Source: Clostridiales bacterium UBA1738 (lineage in GTDB: Bacteria > Bacillota > Clostridia > UBA1381). From it: a stretch of DNA of 64,000 nt. The notes below the pieces were generated by a model. It had not been told where the DNA came from. It saw only the letters and a program-made list of their open reading frames with translations, and did no database searches. Numbering within the stretch: position 1 is the stretch's first letter; each line of letters starts with the position of its first letter. This document shows positions 9,600 through 17,732 of this stretch, piece by piece. A program made the position numbers and the translations under genes. The DNA is taken from the NCBI GenBank assembly GCA_002315735.1, contig DCIA01000004.1, positions 1 to 64,000 on the forward strand. The letters run 5' to 3'.

Positions 9600-10604
9600 T
9601 CATTCCTTCCAAGCCGAAACTTGCCATTTTTTAAGCATACTATTCGGCTTAATTTTTATCTCAAATCCGTATTTCTCTTTTATTCGTTTCATATTTTTCT
9701 TTCCGTTGCCTATTGCCTTGGAAATATCTTCCGGTATTACCGATACATTTCTAATTTGATTATCACTATCCAATAATTTGCAAATCTCATCAAAATATAT
9801 TTCGCCTTCTGCAAGTTCACGCATAGCACTATGAAACGGCCCTGCAACAACTGAGCCGTTTGGTGAAATTTCATCTGTAACCGCTAAAGCGACTCTTATT
9901 ATATCAATATTACTTTTATAAAATATCGGTAAAAGTGTTTTTAAAAGTGTTACCGCTTCATCTAAACTTTGCGGCTTGTAATCGCCTTTCATATACATCT
10001 TTTCAAGATAAGTATCTTTTAAGACTAATGTTGGATATATTCTAACAAAATCAGGTTTTAACGTAATAATTTCTTTGGCTGTATTTACAGATTTTTGAAA
10101 AGTATCCCCCGGAAGTCCTGTCATCATTTGCAGACCTAATTTAAAAGGATATTGCCTAATCAGTTTTACTGCCTTTATTACATCTTGTTTTGTATGACCA
10201 CGACCTGAAAGTTTTAAAACTTCGTCATCCATTGACTGAACTCCAAGTTCTATTGCAGTAACACCATATTTTTCCAGTCTGTCTAATATTTCAGGAGAAA
10301 TATAGTCAGGTCTTGTCGACAATCTTATTCCGTCAATTTTAGATGACATAATAAATTTATGTGCAATCTCTAAAAAGGCAATTTGTTTTTTGGGTGAAAT
10401 ACCTGTAAAACTACCTCCAAAAAAAGCAACTTCTATAGAACGATTAGTTTTAGGAAGCGTTTCTAAATACTTTTCTATTGTGTTTTTTACCTCATCTTCT
10501 GTCATAGATGTATCGGAGCCTGTTATCCTTCTTTGATTACAAAATGTACAGTCGAACGGACAGCCTTCGTGAGGTACAAAAATTGGTATATTATAGTGTT
10601 TCAT
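9600..10604 (-). CDS. Radical SAM protein, Elp3-like (COG1243-type)
   Basis: 334 residues. The N-terminus holds the 4Fe-4S cluster motif CPFDCTFC (CxxxCxxC) within FVPHEGCPFDCTFCNQRR, then a GGSFTG SAM-binding element and a TIM-barrel body (LSTRPDYISPEILDRL, ELGVQSMDDEVL). This matches the Elp3-related radical SAM proteins found between rnc and smc in Clostridia; they lack the acetyltransferase domain of true Elp3. A role in tRNA modification is plausible but unproven. It overlaps the 3' end of rnc by 4 bp, so translation is probably coupled. Confidence 0.85.
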   Translation of the reverse strand: MKHYNIPIFVPHEGCPFDCTFCNQRRITGSDTSMTEDEVKNTIEKYLETLPKTNRSIEVAFFGGSFTGISPKKQIAFLEIAHKFIMSSKIDGIRLSTRPDYISPEILDRLEKYGVTAIELGVQSMDDEVLKLSGRGHTKQDVIKAVKLIRQYPFKLGLQMMTGLPGDTFQKSVNTAKEIITLKPDFVRIYPTLVLKDTYLEKMYMKGDYKPQSLDEAVTLLKTLLPIFYKSNIDIIRVALAVTDEISPNGSVVAGPFHSAMRELAEGEIYFDEICKLLDSDNQIRNVSVIPEDISKAIGNGKKNMKRIKEKYGFEIKIKPNSMLKKWQVSAWKE

Positions 10605-11272
10605 AGTAATTCTATCGCATTTTTTGCAGCATTTTGTTCTGCATCTTTTTTGCTTTTTCCTTCGCCTTCTGCAACCTTTTTATCATCGACAAAAATCGCA
10701 GATATAAAATGTTTGTTATGGTCCGGTCCTTCTTCCTTAATTAGTTCATAAGTGACCTTACCTTTATTGCCCTTTTGTGTTATTTCCTGTATTAATGTTT
10801 TATAATCCTGTGATGAAAAATGACCTGTATTTTTAAGTTCATCTTCCATTAGAGTTAATAGCCATTTTTTCGCTGTCAAAAAGTCAGAATCTAAAAATAT
10901 AGCTGCTAAGAGCGCCTCAAAAGCATCAGAAACAACAGACGGTCTTTGTCTGCCCCCTGTTTGTTCTTCGCCGTGACCAAGTTTTATAAAATCTGATAAT
11001 TTAATTTTTTTTGATAGTTCAAAAAGACCTTTTTCACAGACAAGTGATGCTCTGATTTTACTCAAATCGCCTTCATCATCTTTAGAATGTGTCAAGAAAA
11101 GTTTTTCACTAACAATCAAACTAAGAACTGAATCACCCAAAAACTCAAGACGCTCATTATTATCAATATGATGTTCATTAGCAAAAGAGCTATGGGTTAG
11201 TGCAGTTTCTAAAAAATGTTTGTTTGTAAATGAATATCCTATTAATTTTTCAAATTCTACTAATGAATTCAT
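10601..11272 (-). CDS. rnc: Ribonuclease III
   Basis: 223 residues. Cuts double-stranded RNA in rRNA and mRNA processing. The N-terminal catalytic domain has the signature NERLEFLGDSVL (about residues 38-49) and the second acidic site in DAFEALLAAIFLD; the C-terminal double-stranded RNA-binding domain ends KSKKDAEQNAAKNAI. The start is ATG behind GGAG, three bases after the acpP stop; the site overlaps the end of acpP. The 3' end overlaps the radical SAM gene by 4 bp. Confidence 0.97.
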   Translation of the reverse strand: MNSLVEFEKLIGYSFTNKHFLETALTHSSFANEHHIDNNERLEFLGDSVLSLIVSEKLFLTHSKDDEGDLSKIRASLVCEKGLFELSKKIKLSDFIKLGHGEEQTGGRQRPSVVSDAFEALLAAIFLDSDFLTAKKWLLTLMEDELKNTGHFSSQDYKTLIQEITQKGNKGKVTYELIKEEGPDHNKHFISAIFVDDKKVAEGEGKSKKDAEQNAAKNAIELL

Positions 11273-11275
11273 TTT

Positions 11276-11512
11276 CTACTCCAAATTTGCACTTTGTTTT
11301 ATATACTCAACAATATCTTTGACAGTTGTTATATTTTCTACTTCATCTTCATCAATTTCAGTGTCAAATTCAGATTCAAAAGCGATTATAAACTCAACAA
11401 CATCAATAGAATCTGCGCCTAAATCTTCAACTAATTTAGAATCTAATTCTATAGTATCCTCATCTATCTCCAACTGTTCTGCTATAATTCTTCTTACGTC
11501 ATCAAATACCAT
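11276..11512 (-). CDS. acpP: Acyl carrier protein
   Basis: 78 residues. Carries acyl chains during fatty acid synthesis on a phosphopantetheine attached to Ser in LGADSIDVVEF (about residue 36). The protein is acidic and helical, with an Asp/Glu-rich C-terminal half as in the family. I chose the ATG of MVFDDV because GGAGG lies 8 bases before it; two in-frame codons further upstream overlap or crowd that site. It is the first gene of a cluster with rnc, as in many Firmicutes. Confidence 0.96.
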   Translation of the reverse strand: MVFDDVRRIIAEQLEIDEDTIELDSKLVEDLGADSIDVVEFIIAFESEFDTEIDEDEVENITTVKDIVEYIKQSANLE

Positions 11513-11547
11513 AATCATTTCCTCCAAATATATAAATTACCTATTAT

Positions 11548-11576
11548 AGTATAACCCAAAATACAGATTTTTGCAA
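11548..11576 (-). promoter_or_regulatory. Promoter of acpP cluster
   Basis: TTGCAA (11571-11576), 17-bp spacer, TATACT (11548-11553) on the minus strand, 36 bp upstream of acpP. No FapR-type operator is evident. Confidence 0.7.
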
Positions 11577-11586
11577 CATTTTTGAT

Positions 11587-11625
11587 AAAAAAATGACTAT
11601 TAAAAATATTTTTAATAGTCATTTT
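11587..11625 (-). terminator. Terminator after nifU
   Basis: Near-perfect hairpin AATGACTATTAAAAA / TTTTTAATAGTCATT, followed on the minus strand by seven T. It lies just after the nifU stop and closes the nifS-nifU operon before the acpP promoter. Confidence 0.85.
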
Positions 11626-11628
11626 AAA

Positions 11629-12063
11629 TTATTCGTTATTTGCGTGTGGACAACAAGAACAGTCAGATGTACACCCGGTGTGAACATCTTCAACTTTGTC
11701 AGCACCTCTATAATTATCTATTGCAGATTTTATTGCTTCTTCTGCTAAAACAGAACAGTGAATTTTCTCCGGTGGAAGTCCATCAAGAGCCTCCATTACT
11801 GCTTTATTTGTAAGTTTTAGTGCTTCTTCAACAGTCTTTCCCTTAACCATCTCTGTTGCCATTGAACTAGTGGCAATGGCAGCACCACAACCGAAAGTTT
11901 TAAATTTTACGTCTTTAATAACTTCGTTTTCATCAATATCCATATAAATTTTCATAATATCGCCGCATTTTGGATTTCCAACTTGTCCAACTGCGTTTGC
12001 ATTTTTGATTTCGCCAACATTTCTTGGATTTTCAAAGTGATCCATTACCTTTTCGGAATACAT
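11629..12063 (-). CDS. nifU: Fe-S cluster scaffold protein NifU/IscU-like
   Basis: 144 residues. Scaffold on which Fe-S clusters are built from sulfur supplied by NifS. The three ligand cysteines lie in GNPKCGD (about 33), FGCGAAIA (about 59) and KIHCSVLAEEAI (about 102). The C-terminus is Cys/His-rich (TGCTSDCSCCPHANNE), which is common in clostridial members and could bind metal. The ATG follows AAAGGAG. It is 12 bp downstream of nifS and cotranscribed. Confidence 0.94.
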   Translation of the reverse strand: MYSEKVMDHFENPRNVGEIKNANAVGQVGNPKCGDIMKIYMDIDENEVIKDVKFKTFGCGAAIATSSMATEMVKGKTVEEALKLTNKAVMEALDGLPPEKIHCSVLAEEAIKSAIDNYRGADKVEDVHTGCTSDCSCCPHANNE

Positions 12064-12075
12064 ATATTTTCTCCT

Positions 12076-13251
12076 TTAACTATTTAAAACTTCTTCATAT
12101 AGAGGTGACATCATTCGTAACTTCTCAATTATCTTTGGAAGTTTCTCTAAAACATAATCAACCTCTTCTATCGTTGTATCTTCTCCGACACTTAATCTTA
12201 ATGAGCCATGTGCAATTTCGTGAGGCAATCCAATCGCCAATAGCACGTGCGACGGGTCAAGTGAACCTGACGCACAAGCACTACCGCTTGATGCTGCAAT
12301 ACCATACATATCAAGCATCATAAGAATTGATTCGCCTTCTATATATCTAAATGAGAAATTGACATTATTGCAAAGTCTGGTTTCGTCCTTTGGGCCATTA
12401 AGATTACAGTAAGGTATTTTTGTCTCAATTCCCTTAATGAGCCTATCTCTCATTTCTCTCATTTTGTTTGTTTTTTCAGAAAGATTTTCGTTAGCAAGTT
12501 CAAGTGCAGTTGCCAAGCCTTCCATACCGGCGATATTTTCTGTTGCGGCACGCTTCCCTCTTTCTTGTCCGCCACCGTGAATAAGATTTTCAATCTTAAC
12601 ACCATTTTTGATGTAAAGCATTCCAACACCCTTTGGTCCATGGAATTTGTGAGCAGAAAGTGAAAGCATATCTACTCCTAAATCTTCTACATTAATAGGC
12701 ATATGACCTATTGCTTGAACGGCATCCGTATGGAAAATAACTTTATGTTCTTTACAAATTTTTGAAATTTCTTTAATTGGTTCAATTGTTCCGATTTCGT
12801 TATTTGCAGTCATTATCGAAACTAAAATTGTATTTTCTGTAATTGCTTTTTCAACATCAAGAGGATTTACTCTGCCCACTTCATCAACCGGTAAATAAGT
12901 AACCATAAATCCATTCTTTTCCAAAAATTCACAAGCACCTAAAATCGCATGGTGTTCTATTGATGAAGTTATTATGTGATTTCCTTTATTTTTATTTGCA
13001 AATGCAATACCCTTGATTGCCCAATTATCTGCTTCGCAGCCTGATGCAGTAAAATAAATTTCGTTTGTTTTTGCACCAAGAATTTTTGCAACTCTTTCTC
13101 TAATTGACAAAACAGCTGCTTCTGCTTGCCTTCCGACTTCGTAAAACTTAGATGAGGCATTACCATAGATGGTTGTTAAAAAAGGTGTCATAGCGTCAAA
13201 AACTCTTTTATCTAAAGCAGTCGTTGCATTATTATCCATATAAACATTCAT
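12076..13251 (-). CDS. nifS: Cysteine desulfurase NifS/IscS-like
   Basis: 391 residues. PLP enzyme that takes sulfur from cysteine for Fe-S clusters and thio-modification of tRNA. It starts MNVYMDNNATTALD; the PLP lysine lies in LSAHKFHGPKGVG (about 200) and the catalytic cysteine in SSGSACASGSLDPSH (about 320). The ATG at 13251 has GGAG eight bases upstream; an earlier in-frame codon (13275) has none. The promoter in front of it carries a palindrome that could bind an IscR/CymR-type Rrf2 protein. Operon with nifU. Confidence 0.95.
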   Translation of the reverse strand: MNVYMDNNATTALDKRVFDAMTPFLTTIYGNASSKFYEVGRQAEAAVLSIRERVAKILGAKTNEIYFTASGCEADNWAIKGIAFANKNKGNHIITSSIEHHAILGACEFLEKNGFMVTYLPVDEVGRVNPLDVEKAITENTILVSIMTANNEIGTIEPIKEISKICKEHKVIFHTDAVQAIGHMPINVEDLGVDMLSLSAHKFHGPKGVGMLYIKNGVKIENLIHGGGQERGKRAATENIAGMEGLATALELANENLSEKTNKMREMRDRLIKGIETKIPYCNLNGPKDETRLCNNVNFSFRYIEGESILMMLDMYGIAASSGSACASGSLDPSHVLLAIGLPHEIAHGSLRLSVGEDTTIEEVDYVLEKLPKIIEKLRMMSPLYEEVLNS

Positions 13252-13291
13252 TTTATCATCTCCGTATTCTAACAAATGAACAACTATTCAT

Positions 13292-13320
13292 ATTATAAGT
13301 CATTATGCATAATTTGTCAA
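13292..13320 (-). promoter_or_regulatory. nifS promoter with palindromic operator
   Basis: TTGACA (13315-13320), 17-bp spacer and TATAAT (13292-13297), both consensus, on the minus strand. The spacer contains the perfect 12-bp palindrome ATTATGCATAAT (13302-13313), well placed to block RNA polymerase when bound. Confidence 0.8.
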
Positions 13321-13425
13321 CCGATATTACGGAATTATTATGTATCAAAATAGATAAAATTACTCTGTACAAAACGATTTTTTTGAGTTATAATAACTTT
13401 ATAATTTTATTCGGAGGTTACTAAC

Positions 13426-14553
13426 TTGAAAGTTGCTGCAATAATATGCGAGTATAATCCTTTTCATAATGGTCACAAATATCAAATAGAGCTTATAAAA
13501 AAAGATTTTGATGCTGTTATTTGTATTATGAGCAGTAGTTTTGTTCAGCGTGGCGATATTGCCATTTTTGACAAATGGACACGTGCTAAGGCTGCCATTA
13601 AAAACGGTGCGGATTTGGTTTTAGAACTTCCGATAAGATATTCAATTTCGTCAGCCAAAGACTTTTCAAAAGGTGCTGTTGAAATTTTAAATGCAACAAA
13701 CATTGTGGATTCTCTTGTTTTTGGCAGTGAAATCGGCGATATTGATGTGCTTAAAAAAACCTCGGAAATTCTATTAAACGAAACCGACTCTATATCAAAA
13801 GAAATAAAGTCACTTCTGGACAAGGGAGTCAGTTTCCCTGTGGCAGTCCAAACAAGTTTTAAAGGACAAATAAGCGAAGATATTTTAAGCAGTCCTAATA
13901 ATATTTTAGCAGTTGAGTATTTAAATTCGCTTACAACTACTAAAAGCAAAATATCACCTATCACTCACCTTAGAACGACCGGATATTTTGATAATAGTGA
14001 ACAAAATGATATTTCATCTGCGACACATATTCGTGACAAGATTGCAAACTGTGAAGACTATTCAAGTTTAGTTCCGTTTGATTATACAAACTGTGAACAG
14101 TATGACATAAATAGACTTACAGAAATTTTTAAGTATAAAATGCTAAATGGCTCTGAAGATTTGTTCTTACAAATTGCCGATAGCGAGCCCGGCATATATA
14201 ATCGGTTTATGAAGTTTTATGAAAGCAATACTTTTACCGAAATTATAAATAAATCTATTACAAAAAGATACACTCGTTCTAGACTTAGAAGAATCGCACT
14301 TCGTTATGTTTTAGATATTTATGGCGGATATACTTCACCTTCATACATTAGAATTCTAGGTGCAAATAAAACAGGACGACAACTGTTGTCAAAAATGAAA
14401 GAAGTTGCAACGCTCCCTATTGTTACAAAGGTGGCAGACTTTAAAGATGTTAGCATTCCGGAAGAAATAAGAGCAACAGATATTGCAGCCTTATGCTCAA
14501 ATAAAAGTGCAAAAAAAGGAAGAGATTTTTTAATCTCTCCCATAATGCTTTAA
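13426..14553 (+). CDS. tmcAL: tRNA(Met) cytidine acetate ligase (TmcAL)
   Basis: 375 residues. By family it acetylates C34 of elongator tRNA-Met with acetate and ATP. The nucleotidyltransferase-like N-terminus KVAAIICEYNPFHNGHKYQIE carries the HNGH signature; IMSSSFVQRGDIAIFDKWTRA and FGSEIGDI follow, all typical of the former DUF795/YlbM family. The start is TTG, supported by CGGAGG eight bases upstream. It is transcribed divergently from nifS and converges on the exporter gene, with which its 3' end overlaps by 4 bp. Confidence 0.93.
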   Translation: MKVAAIICEYNPFHNGHKYQIELIKKDFDAVICIMSSSFVQRGDIAIFDKWTRAKAAIKNGADLVLELPIRYSISSAKDFSKGAVEILNATNIVDSLVFGSEIGDIDVLKKTSEILLNETDSISKEIKSLLDKGVSFPVAVQTSFKGQISEDILSSPNNILAVEYLNSLTTTKSKISPITHLRTTGYFDNSEQNDISSATHIRDKIANCEDYSSLVPFDYTNCEQYDINRLTEIFKYKMLNGSEDLFLQIADSEPGIYNRFMKFYESNTFTEIINKSITKRYTRSRLRRIALRYVLDIYGGYTSPSYIRILGANKTGRQLLSKMKEVATLPIVTKVADFKDVSIPEEIRATDIAALCSNKSAKKGRDFLISPIML

Positions 14554-15395
14554 ATTGTTAAAATTGTAAATCCTGAAATAACACCAATGAAATAAAGTGT
14601 AAATAGTATAGTTAAATTTTGTTTTAAGTTTTTGTTTTGCTTAAATAAAACAATAAGTCCGACTCCTGCACCCGTGCAAAGACCTCCACATAAAGATGCA
14701 AAAGTGATTTTGCCTGCAAGATAAAGTTCAGTTAATACAACCGATGCCGCACAATTTGGTATTATTCCAAATAATGGTGCAATAAAAAGTTGTAAAATCT
14801 TATGCCCTTCGATATAATTCATAAATGAAGACATAAATTCCGTAAAAATGCCCAATAAAATACTAACTACAAAAATGAATAGGAATATTCTTATTGAATG
14901 AATAACAGCAGATTTTAAAATTCCACCTTCACAGTTTTCACAATTTCCGTGAAAATGCTTATGATTATGTTCTATTTCGCAACAAGTATGAGAAACTTTA
15001 TGTTCGTTTCTTACGGCAAAGTCAATAAAAGTACCCACCAAAACTGCAATAACAAACTTTAACAAAATTAATGAAAGCATATCTTTTATTTTGTTGGGAT
15101 GTGCAAGCATAAGAGGAATTGCTTCATCAGATGTTGCAACAAATATTGCAATTAATGTACCAAGTGATATGGCTTTTTTTGAAAATAATTCAGACGCAAT
15201 AACAGAAAATCCACACTGTGGAATCGTTCCAAACAGTCCACCTAAAATAGGGCCTGTTTTTTTTGACCTCTCAAATAAATGGTGAACAAAATTGTTATTT
15301 TTGTGTTCTAAATATTCTACTAACAGATAGATAATAAATAGAATAGGTAATAATTTTAGTGAATCAATTAAAGAATCCAGTACAATTTCTAACAT
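14550..15395 (-). CDS. Putative heavy-metal exporter, 10-TM permease (ArsP_2/DUF2899-like)
   Basis: 281 residues, almost wholly hydrophobic, with two similar halves each starting with a TM bundle around GGLFGTIPQCGFSV and APLFGIIPNCAASV; the paired IP(Q/N)C motifs are the family hallmark. The central loop (about residues 128-155) is rich in His and Cys (CCEIEHNHKHFHGNCENC) and probably binds metal. The family is predicted to export heavy metals, with manganese often proposed. It begins 4 bp after the PLP lyase-like gene, so the two are cotranscribed. Substrate unproven. Confidence 0.8.
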   Translation of the reverse strand: MLEIVLDSLIDSLKLLPILFIIYLLVEYLEHKNNNFVHHLFERSKKTGPILGGLFGTIPQCGFSVIASELFSKKAISLGTLIAIFVATSDEAIPLMLAHPNKIKDMLSLILLKFVIAVLVGTFIDFAVRNEHKVSHTCCEIEHNHKHFHGNCENCEGGILKSAVIHSIRIFLFIFVVSILLGIFTEFMSSFMNYIEGHKILQLFIAPLFGIIPNCAASVVLTELYLAGKITFASLCGGLCTGAGVGLIVLFKQNKNLKQNLTILFTLYFIGVISGFTILTI

Positions 15396-15399
15396 TTAA

Positions 15400-16686
15400 T
15401 TATATTATCCCCTTATCTTTCATTTCTTGTATAGACATTATAATACCAAGTTTTGCAGATTCATAAATCAGACCGCCTTGCATATATACCATATATGGTT
15501 CTTTCATAGGTCCGTCTGCACTTAGTTCTATTGATGAGCCTTGATTAAATGCACCTGCCGCCATAATTACCTTATCGCTATATCCCGGCATTTCGCTTGG
15601 AACAGGCTTTGCATATGCATCGACAGGTGAACCTTTCTGTATTCCTTGGCAAAATGCAATTAATGCCTCCGGTGTTTTAAGTTTAATTAGCTGGACAATA
15701 TCATTTCTCAATTCTTTTGAAGAAGGCTCAACTTCAAAGCCTAAGTTTTCATAAATATAAGAACATAAAACCGCAGTTTTTAGTGCTTGCGATACAACGT
15801 GTGGGGCAAAATATATTCCTTGATATAATTGCTTATTAAGACCAAGTGTTGCTCCGTTTTCACGGCCGATTCCAACACTTGACAATCTATTTGCACATAG
15901 ATTTATAAGTTCTTTCTTGCCTGCTATATATCCACCTGTTGGTGCAATTCCTCCGCCTGCATTTTTAATAAGTGAGCCTCCTATTAAGTCAGCGCCATAG
16001 TATGTAGGTTCTCTATCATTTACGAACTCGCCATAGCAGTTATCGACCAACGCAAGAGTATCCGGTGATATTTCTTTAACAAAAGAAATCATTTCGCCAA
16101 TTTCTTTGCTGGAAAGCGATTTTCTTTCTGCATATCCTTTTGAGCGTTGAATCCAAACGGCTTTAATCTTATTATTTTCTAAAACATCTTTAATTTTTTC
16201 AAAATTAGGCTTATTGTTATCTAAAAAGTCAATCTGCAAATAATTAATTCCAAAATCAATTAGAGAGCCGCCTCCCTTATCACCTGTAATTCCAATTACT
16301 TCCTCAAGCGTATCATAAGGTTTTCCTGTAATTGCAACAAATGTATCGCCGGGTCTTAAAACAGCAAAAAGCATTGTGGAAAGAGTGTGTGTACCTGAAA
16401 TAAAATTATGTCTTACAAGAGCATCTTCTGCATCAAAAACTTGGGCATATATTTTATCCAAAGTATCTCTTCCTATATCATCAGTTCCATATCCTGACGA
16501 AGCTATAAAATATTCACTTGAAACTCTATTATCTGCGAACGCTTTCATAACTTTTAGTTCGTTTAATTCAGCAATATCGTTTATTCCTTTAAATTGTTCA
16601 TTAAGTTCGGTTTCAGCAGAATTAATCATATCCAAAACCTCTCTTGAAACATTGAACTCATTTTTCAAAAATTCACTTTTATCCAT
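15400..16686 (-). CDS. Methionine gamma-lyase-like PLP protein ('aluminium resistance' family, YnbB-like)
   Basis: 428 residues of the fold-type I PLP family annotated as 'aluminium resistance protein' or methionine gamma-lyase family. Seen: FIASSGYGTDDIGRD, HNFISGTHTLSTMLFAVLRPGD (cofactor phosphate region), LVDNCYGEFV (Asp to the PLP ring) and GGSLIKNAGGGIAPTGGYIAG (PLP lysine). The substrate is not established. The ATG follows AAGGAG; a good promoter lies 28 bp upstream. The metal-exporter gene follows within 4 bp. Confidence 0.85.
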   Translation of the reverse strand: MDKSEFLKNEFNVSREVLDMINSAETELNEQFKGINDIAELNELKVMKAFADNRVSSEYFIASSGYGTDDIGRDTLDKIYAQVFDAEDALVRHNFISGTHTLSTMLFAVLRPGDTFVAITGKPYDTLEEVIGITGDKGGGSLIDFGINYLQIDFLDNNKPNFEKIKDVLENNKIKAVWIQRSKGYAERKSLSSKEIGEMISFVKEISPDTLALVDNCYGEFVNDREPTYYGADLIGGSLIKNAGGGIAPTGGYIAGKKELINLCANRLSSVGIGRENGATLGLNKQLYQGIYFAPHVVSQALKTAVLCSYIYENLGFEVEPSSKELRNDIVQLIKLKTPEALIAFCQGIQKGSPVDAYAKPVPSEMPGYSDKVIMAAGAFNQGSSIELSADGPMKEPYMVYMQGGLIYESAKLGIIMSIQEMKDKGII

Positions 16687-16713
16687 ATTTTTTCTCCTTA
16701 AATTAACCTAATT

Positions 16714-16742
16714 ATTATAACTCATTTTAAATGTATTTGCAA
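16714..16742 (-). promoter_or_regulatory. Promoter of the PLP lyase-exporter operon
   Basis: TTGCAA (16737-16742), 17-bp spacer, TATAAT (16714-16719) on the minus strand. Confidence 0.75.
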
Positions 16743-16759
16743 TATTTTTATTTAAAGAA

Positions 16760-16788
16760 TTGAAAATCCTGATTATCTGTGTTAAAAT
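16760..16788 (+). promoter_or_regulatory. Promoter of the radical SAM gene
   Basis: TTGAAA (16760-16765), 17-bp spacer, TAAAAT (16783-16788), followed 25 bp later by the start codon. Confidence 0.65.
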
Positions 16789-16813
16789 ACAGACGAAAAA
16801 GAGGGATTTTTTT

Positions 16814-17707
16814 ATGAATATTTTAGAAAATTGCACACTGTGTCCAAGGAATTGCAAAATTGATAGAACAAAAGGTGAAATTGGATATTGCGGTGCTACC
16901 GATAAAATTAAAGTTGCACGAAGTTCCTTGCACTTTTGGGAAGAACCTTGTATTTCAGGAACAGAAGGCTCGGGGACTGTATTTTTTTCACATTGTAATA
17001 TGGGGTGTGTTTTTTGTCAAAATCATGAGATAAGCAAAAATGGTCTTGGAAAAGAAATTTCTATCGAAGAACTTTCCGATATATTTTTAGTTTTGGCGGC
17101 ACAAGGCGCGAACAATATAAACTTGGTCACCCCTACTCACTACGTCCCACAAATTATAAAAGCAATAGAACTTTCAAAAGCAAAAGGCTTACATCTCCCT
17201 ATTCTCTATAATTCAAGTGGATATGAATGCTTAGAAACATTAAAACTTTTAGAGGGATATATCGATATTTATTTACCCGATATGAAATATTTTAACGATA
17301 AATATGCAATAAAATATTCAAACGCAAAGAACTATTTTGATATATCAAAAAAGGCTATAAACGAAATGTTTCGCCAAGTTGGAGAGTGTCAATTTGATGA
17401 AAATGGATTATTAAAAAAAGGTGTAATAGTAAGGCATTTAATGTTACCGGGGCTACTTTTTGATACAAAAAAAATACTCGACTATCTTTACACAACATAT
17501 GAAAATAAGATTTATATAAGTATAATGAGTCAATACACACCACTTGCAACACTTCCCAATAAATTTGAAGAGTTAAAAAAGAAGTTAAATCCAAAACACT
17601 ATGATGCAATTTTAGACTATGCAACATCGTTAGGGATTGAAAATGCATATATTCAAGAAGGTGAGTCTGCATCGGAAAGTTTTATACCTGAATTTTTTGG
17701 CGAATAA
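16814..17707 (+). CDS. Radical SAM protein, pyruvate formate-lyase-activase-like
   Basis: 297 residues. The N-terminus has a Cys-rich segment CTLCPRNCKIDRTKG...GYCG, then the radical SAM cluster motif CNMGCVFCQN (CxxxCxxC) at about residue 60. This resembles the COG1313 'uncharacterised Fe-S protein PflX' group, related to glycyl-radical activating enzymes but without a known partner here. I chose the ATG at 16814 because GAGGGA precedes it; an upstream in-frame extension has no site. It ends in a bidirectional terminator. Confidence 0.85.
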   Translation: MNILENCTLCPRNCKIDRTKGEIGYCGATDKIKVARSSLHFWEEPCISGTEGSGTVFFSHCNMGCVFCQNHEISKNGLGKEISIEELSDIFLVLAAQGANNINLVTPTHYVPQIIKAIELSKAKGLHLPILYNSSGYECLETLKLLEGYIDIYLPDMKYFNDKYAIKYSNAKNYFDISKKAINEMFRQVGECQFDENGLLKKGVIVRHLMLPGLLFDTKKILDYLYTTYENKIYISIMSQYTPLATLPNKFEELKKKLNPKHYDAILDYATSLGIENAYIQEGESASESFIPEFFGE

Positions 17708-17732
17708 AAAAGCACTTTAAAAGTGCTTTTTT
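17706..17732. terminator. Bidirectional terminator between radical SAM gene and ychF
   Basis: AAAAAAGCACTT-TAA-AAGTGCTTTTTT: the hairpin has T-runs in both directions and sits between two convergent genes. The ychF stop codon begins at its edge. Confidence 0.9.
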
